Source: Lunularia cruciata | Taxonomy: Eukaryota; Streptophyta; Marchantiopsida; Lunulariales; Lunulariaceae | Direction of reading: 5' to 3' | DNA length: 64,000 nt | NCBI GenBank assembly: GCA_948567375.1 | Contig: OX419761.1 | Span: forward strand, 47,592,243 to 47,656,242 | In this document: positions 59,700 to 64,000 of the stretch, piece after piece | Layout: every line of letters starts with the position of its first letter | Position numbering within the stretch: position 1 is the first letter of the stretch | The notes under the pieces: model-generated | Database searches by the model: none | Told to the model about the DNA's origin: nothing | What the model saw: only the letters and a program-made list of their open reading frames with translations | Position numbers and translations under genes: made by a program

Positions 59700-60375
59700 T
59701 CCACGGCTATGACTTCTTCTAGAGTGCAGTAGAGTGCACCATGCCTAGTTGGTTTTCAAGGACAGGGTGGACAACCTAGAGTGTGTGGAAGGCCTAGTGG
59801 AGTTAGACCCTTACCTTCATTTTTGGGTTAACAACAACGAGTGAATGGTGGTTTTGCTTGTTGGACTTGTGATGGACCTCACCATCGGAGAGAGTGTACT
59901 CAAGGCAGTGGACCTGATAACTCAGGTGCATCACAACCAACATAGAGGTAGTGTGAGCATTGCCACAGATTTGGTCACACTAGGGATCGGTGTTTTGACC
60001 TACACCCGGAGTTACGGAGTGGTAGGGCTGTTATGGCAGGTAGTAGAAGAGCTCCAGTTCATGGAGGACAAGGCGGTAGAGGATCTACACCTAGTAAGGG
60101 TGCAGTACATGCCCTTACTTCTGATATAGCTACGGCTACTTGAATTGAGCAGTTGGAGCAGAGATTGGCTAGTATGGCCATTGCTCAGAGGAGATCAAAT
60201 TCGGATGTTGAGGCTTCCACCTCATATGTTGGTGATAGAGATGCTTTGGACTTCATGTGCAGAGCAGCACATGTGGATGCATCTACAACAGTGACTAGGA
60301 GTGCAGTACATGCTCCAGAGCCTAGAGGAGTATTTGTGGAGTTGGACCCACAAAGAGGAGAGGTTGGGAGATAGG
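59700..60375 (+). pseudogene. Element E2 gag, double zinc knuckle
   Basis: In one frame, with two TAG codons between, lie CWTCDGPHHRREC (59859-59897, C-x2-C-x3-H-x4-C) and CEHCHRFGHTRDRC (59952-59993, C-x2-C-x4-H-x4-C). The same frame continues at 60153-60374 with a helical segment (MEQRLASMAIAQRR). Two knuckles are known in several gypsy lineages but set E2 apart from families A, B and C here, which have one. They would bind the element's RNA. Confidence 0.85.
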
Positions 60376-60527
60376 TCAAACTTCCCCAATCTTTCACACT
60401 ATCTGAGGCATTACAGACAACATCCATAGCTCCTAGACATCCCAGTGCAGGTGTGGTAGGTGGTGATAGAGTGCATGATGGACTACCTGCTAGTCAGCCA
60501 CCTACTACTACATAGACTTAGTCTAGC

Positions 60528-61470
60528 ATGATGTTAGGGGTGGCTCAGTTTATTATGCGGCATCCTTTGTTTTTGGCCAATGACATGTTTACATTGGGAG
60601 TTGACCCAGCCCCAGTGTCTCGATTGGCTACCATGATGTGTGAGAGTAGGGATGATGTGGTTTCTATTACTAGAGTAGAGGTGGTTGATAGTGGAGTTGA
60701 CTTGGTTGAGGAGCATGGGATCCGTTTAGCGACCAGTGGTTTATGGCGGGCAGCAACGGCTAGATTGGAAGAGTTGCCAACTAGACCGGCCTTTGAGAGA
60801 GCGTGGTTTACACTTGGTGTTGTCCTATTGGATAACCAGAGGGGGATTTTCTATTTGGTGGGACCTTCAGGGAAGGTCTATGCACCACAAAGAGTCTTGT
60901 TAGACTCTGGTACGTAGCCTCTTATGTTGGGGAAGGTTATAGTTGTCGGTTTGGAGTTACAAAAGAACAATGTGGAGAGGTGTCCATTTCAGATCCAAAC
61001 ATCTCTAGGTGGTGGTTTGACACATTACTCCACACGTGGGGAGGTTTTTGTCCAGGTTCAACCTGGTCATCTGATTGATAGCTCGGTGGTGAGAGCTCAG
61101 GCTATTGCGACAATAGCTGAGTCATATGATGTGCTAGTTGGGGGAGCAATGTTATACCCATGGGTTTCAATATTGACTATTGGGAGGAGACAACCTCCTA
61201 TAGACAAGGTTGGCAATCTGGTGAGGGACGGGTATGTCGCCTACCAATACGCTTTAGTAGTGGCAGTCTTGGCTCACTACAGTTCGGGATCATGGCATCA
61301 TCAATTTTAGCTTTCAGTGGTGCAGTTACTTGGCCTGGTGACTTGTTGGAGAGGAATGCCCATGCAGAAGATACTCCATTCCTAGAGGAGATCACTTGGA
61401 TTTGGAGTACAAGTGGGATTGTTTCATCCACCTTGGTTGTTCCATTGTGGAGTTCAGAGGAGGCGTTGTA
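60528..61470 (+). pseudogene. Element E2 protease and connecting domain
   Basis: A 129-codon open frame (60528-60917) ends in VLLDSGT, with the catalytic D-S-G-T at 60903-60914, directly before a TAG at 60915. Downstream, 60924-61310 continues with a protease-like flap region and YDVLVGGAMLYPW near 61130-61165. 61160-61471 holds a YWEETTSYRQGWQSGEGR block followed by FSGAVTWPGDLLERN, before the methyltransferase. I recall similar blocks between protease and RT in gypsy elements of algae and seed-free plants (from memory). Confidence 0.75.
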
Positions 61471-61599
61471 GCATCATGTAGATCAATTGGTGCAGTAGGC
61501 TTGGAATGGAGCCTTCGTACCATCAGGAGATGAGTGTGAAGATGAGCATCTAGAGTCAATTACTTTGACACCTTTGGAGACCGCACTCATTGCTTGGCA

Positions 61600-63345
61600 A
61601 TATCCAGTAGAGGGGATATATCTACTGGAGTTGTTTGGTGAGATTAGCACCGGACTAGCTGCGATATTATAGGCAAGTATACGAGTATAGAGGTACTTGT
61701 ATGTAGAGAGGGATGAGATTGCTAGGCGAGTGTAATACTCCGAGGACAAGAGAAGAGAGAAAACACAGATTGCACACTCAAACAATCGATGCCCCAAGGG
61801 AGCACCTTCTCTTTATTATATAGACAAAGAGGATCTCCTCCAAGGAAGCTCCACCATGGGATTAGGGACACAGATAGGTGACATGTCAGCAAGCTCCACC
61901 CTTGGATTACTTACTTGGATGGGTGACATGTCTGGTCTAGGTCCTATCTGGTTGGTCAAACAAGCTTTGACCAGAGGGAATCTTTTAGAGAATCTTCTTG
62001 TAGGAATCTCAAAATCACGTAAGGTACCGTTGGAAAGCTTTTGACGAGACAAAGCAAGGGGGAGGGAAGGCCAACCTTTCCTTCATTGGGGGGGATATTT
62101 GCACATTTTCGAGGCCTAATTCATCCGTTTAGGCCTCCAAAATTGCCTTCAAAGAATCAGGCATATTTTGGTTCCTACTCTATTAGTAGAAGTCCCCTTT
62201 TGGTGATACCTCTTTCTGATCTATTTAGTCTATCATGTGTAACATCCTTCCAGATGTTACCAAACCAATTCTCACCTTTAAATCATATGTCTAGCTATTG
62301 GTTCTAAGGTCCTCCAGTCTATTTCGGTTTCTACCCTATTAGTAGAAGTACTCTTTTGGTGATACTTCTATCTTATCTATTTTGACCATCATGTATAACA
62401 TCATTCTAGATGTTACCAAACCAAATTTCACATCTAGATCATATGGCTAGCTCTTGGTATTACAACGAGTCTCTCTACATCATATGGCACACTTGGCCTA
62501 TCGATATCCGGAATTATTACCGATGTCAGCAGTTAGAGGTTACCAAAAGGCCTTACCAATAGACATTTCCTTACTAGGGGCGCATGATTTAGAGAGACAT
62601 GGGCCTATTCACTCGGTGATTTCTGGATGGCTATGTTAGGGACAAACACGTGTTGGTAGAGGTTTGGGTCTTCAAGATCCTTGTTTTGGTGTGTTTTGGG
62701 AGATATTACGAATACTACAACATCTCCTGGTTCATCAGTCTATTTCTCCAGCTTACATTTTATGGAACATTCCTTTGATGGGTGATTCTTGCACCAGAGT
62801 GGTGGCGAGTACACATCAAGTCCTTCTTGGATGGGACCTGCTATATTCTTAGATGTAGCCAGAGTGGGATCACGAGCTCGTCATCTTTGTCTTTGGTGGA
62901 CAAACCTCTTACCCATAGAGGTTCTATAGTGTGCTTATGATGGGATTCAGTGACTTGACCACATCCTTGTTGATGATATCTTAGATGTTGGGTGTCAGTC
63001 TCAAATAGTGGTAGTGGCTGATAGGTCACCTATGGTAGTGGTGAACCTAGTTGGATAGCCTAGAGCTGCATTTCCCACACTCATGAGTTTCCCAAGCTCT
63101 TATGCTTTTTGAGAGGGAGGACCTAGACTTGTTTTGGACTCCCAATTACAGTAGTTGGTGGAGCCCAACGCCGATGAGAGAGAGCGGGCGATGGATTTTT
63201 GCACCGATATTACCATTGTTCTAGCGGTGTCAAAGGCCTCCAAGCGTCAGGTGTTAGGTCAGGCTATGGACCTGAACGGTTTGACCTGGATTATGAGCTT
63301 TGGCTTGGCAGAGCAATGTAGGATGCGCTTGATAGGTATCACCAC
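61600..63345 (+). pseudogene. C5-cytosine DNA methyltransferase domain inside element E2 (decayed)
   Basis: Split by a solo LTR at 61731-62464. Before it: motif I remnant LELFGEISTGLAAIL (61625-61669, cf. F-x-G-x-G AdoMet loop) and RYLYVERDEIARR (motif II-like). After it the frame resumes: motif IV region ISGWLC with the catalytic Cys codon kept at 62634-62636, but Pro to Leu before it and a stop after it; then GRGLGLQDPCFGVFWEILRI; PAYILWNIPLMGD (motif VI, ENV degraded to WNI, Trp codon 62763-62765). Near 62860-62910, in a frame without the intervening stops, is GSRARHLCLWWTNLLPI, like the RAR..W.NL motif VIII of DNMT3-type enzymes. VADRSPMVVVNLVG follows, then ERERAMDF with SKRQVLGQAMDLNGLTWI (motifs IX-X, about 63176-63330). 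An intact enzyme would methylate cytosine in DNA. It is now a pseudogene. Orientation and order match a domain captured between protease and RT. Confidence 0.82.
61731..62464 (-). mobile_element. Solo LTR of family B, inserted in the E2 methyltransferase
   Basis: A 734-bp minus-strand LTR homologous to the element B LTRs, with TG/CA ends and both copies of the tandem U3 block. The flanks are GCGAG (61726-61730) and ACGAG (62465-62469), a 5-bp duplication with one mismatch. The host frame continues across one duplication copy. No internal sequence remains, so it arose by LTR-LTR recombination. Confidence 0.9.
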
Positions 63346-63639
63346 TTAGACACTTGTGAGCCTTGTGCAGATTGAGACAATTCAAGCACATGCTGGGGGC
63401 GATTGGACCGAGTGGACATGGTATTCTTGGGACACAGCTAGTAGCTACTAGGGAGAGTGGTCTACTTGGAGTCCATCCAGGTGAGCGTGGGCTACTTGGA
63501 TTACACCCTTGGTCCACTTGGGATGTAGCTAGAGGACGTGTGGAGCTTGCAGCCAGAGTGGAAGGAGTTTTTCACATAGAGGGTGGGACCTCTAGTGGTC
63601 AGGCGCATGACACTATTGCTCCCAAGGGCCCATTGTAAC

Positions 63640-64000
63640 AGCCAGTTAGTCTTCCACTCCTATGATGGTTACAAAGGATACATGGGAGCCAGATCTTGGA
63701 CCCAAGCTTATTGGAGAGGAAAGACGGAGAGTTTGGAAGTTCTTGAGGAGCCACACGAGTTGTTTTGCCTTCATTATGAAGGATTTGGGTGCTCTAAAGG
63801 GAATTGGTATATAGATTGAGCTAACTAGCAATACACTAGTTTTTTGACATCCTTATTGATATAGTGATATGGAGAGGACATTGATTCAAACCGGATTAGT
63901 GACCTTTTTGAGGCTGGTTTGGTGGAGATTTCACATGGAGAGTATGCATCAGCGACAATGATGCCAGCCAAGAAGGATATACATGGCAACTACACAGATA
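63640..64000 (+). pseudogene. Element E2 reverse transcriptase N-terminus (cut by window end)
   Basis: Pre-RT sequence PDLGPKLIGEERRRVW and FAFIMKDLGALKG appears near 63690-63800. RT motif DLFEAGLVEISHGEYAS appears at about 63902-63952, followed by MMPAKKDIHGNYTD at the window end. These place a reverse transcriptase directly after the methyltransferase. The catalytic YxDD motif, RNase H and integrase would lie beyond 64000. Confidence 0.8.

Larger units (their letters stand above)
57032..64000 (+). mobile_element. Ty3/gypsy element E2 carrying a DNA methyltransferase domain, runs off window
   Basis: Order: LTR-like 5' region (57032 to about 58637), primer-binding-like site, gag with two zinc knuckles, protease (D-S-G-T kept), a connecting domain, a C5-cytosine methyltransferase-like domain, and the start of reverse transcriptase at the right window edge. 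The RT N-terminus confirms a retroelement. The element is decayed, with many TAG/TGA stops, and is split by a family B solo LTR at 61731-62464. The 3' half lies beyond the window. E1 is a second, truncated copy. Confidence 0.85.

Noticed and set aside
1-64000. tRNA, rRNA, CRISPR arrays, riboswitches, bacterial operons
   Set aside because: I saw no cloverleaf, rRNA core, regularly spaced repeat-spacer array or prokaryotic gene arrangement. Small RNA genes could be missed without a covariance search.

Overview
This window looks like nuclear DNA of a land plant with a large, transposon-rich genome. The evidence is a plant-type DUF220/START-like gene with GT-AG introns, a plant F-box gene, Ty3/gypsy elements primed by initiator-Met tRNA (TGGTATCAGAGC primer-binding sites), chromodomain integrases, and old DNA transposons broken up by younger retroelements. 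I cannot fix the lineage. The gypsy family at the right edge resembles families I associate with algae and seed-free plants, so a fern, lycophyte or bryophyte is my weak preference.

Layout. 1-4377: no recognised gene. 4378-6960: 5' half of a gypsy element (family A). 6970-12540: decayed, unrecognised coding-like sequence on the minus strand with CT-rich tracts and short tandem duplications. 12541-12959: family A solo LTR with a perfect 5-bp duplication. 13200-25080: a PIF/Harbinger-like transposase pseudogene (minus strand) split by a family B LTR (13441-14023), an internally deleted gypsy element D (14661-18306) and a decayed full-length chromovirus C (18690-24978). 25080-33170: no recognised gene. 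33543-34862: intact single-exon F-box gene. 39317-43510: truncated gypsy element E1. 43820-52590: a pogo/Tigger (CENP-B-like) transposase pseudogene split by a complete chromovirus B (44031-50641, TSD AAAGT). 54437-56258: intact three-exon DUF220 gene. 57032-64000: gypsy element E2, running off the window.

Main discovery candidate. E2 carries, between its protease and its reverse transcriptase, a decayed but recognisable C5-cytosine DNA methyltransferase domain. Seen are a motif I remnant, the catalytic-Cys region of motif IV, the motif VI region, an RAR..W.NL block like motif VIII of DNMT3-type enzymes, and the motif IX-X C-terminus. It is interrupted by a family B solo LTR, and its reading frame resumes across the target-site duplication. 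A retroelement that once encoded its own DNA methyltransferase is unusual.

Other notable points. Family A LTRs contain perfect heat-shock elements just upstream of the TATA box. The two LTRs of element B are identical over their first 355 bases and diverged after that. Family B LTRs carry a tandem duplication of about 156 bp containing a conserved inverted repeat. The family B protease has D-P-R where D-S/T-G is expected, in both copies. Only the F-box and DUF220 genes look functional.
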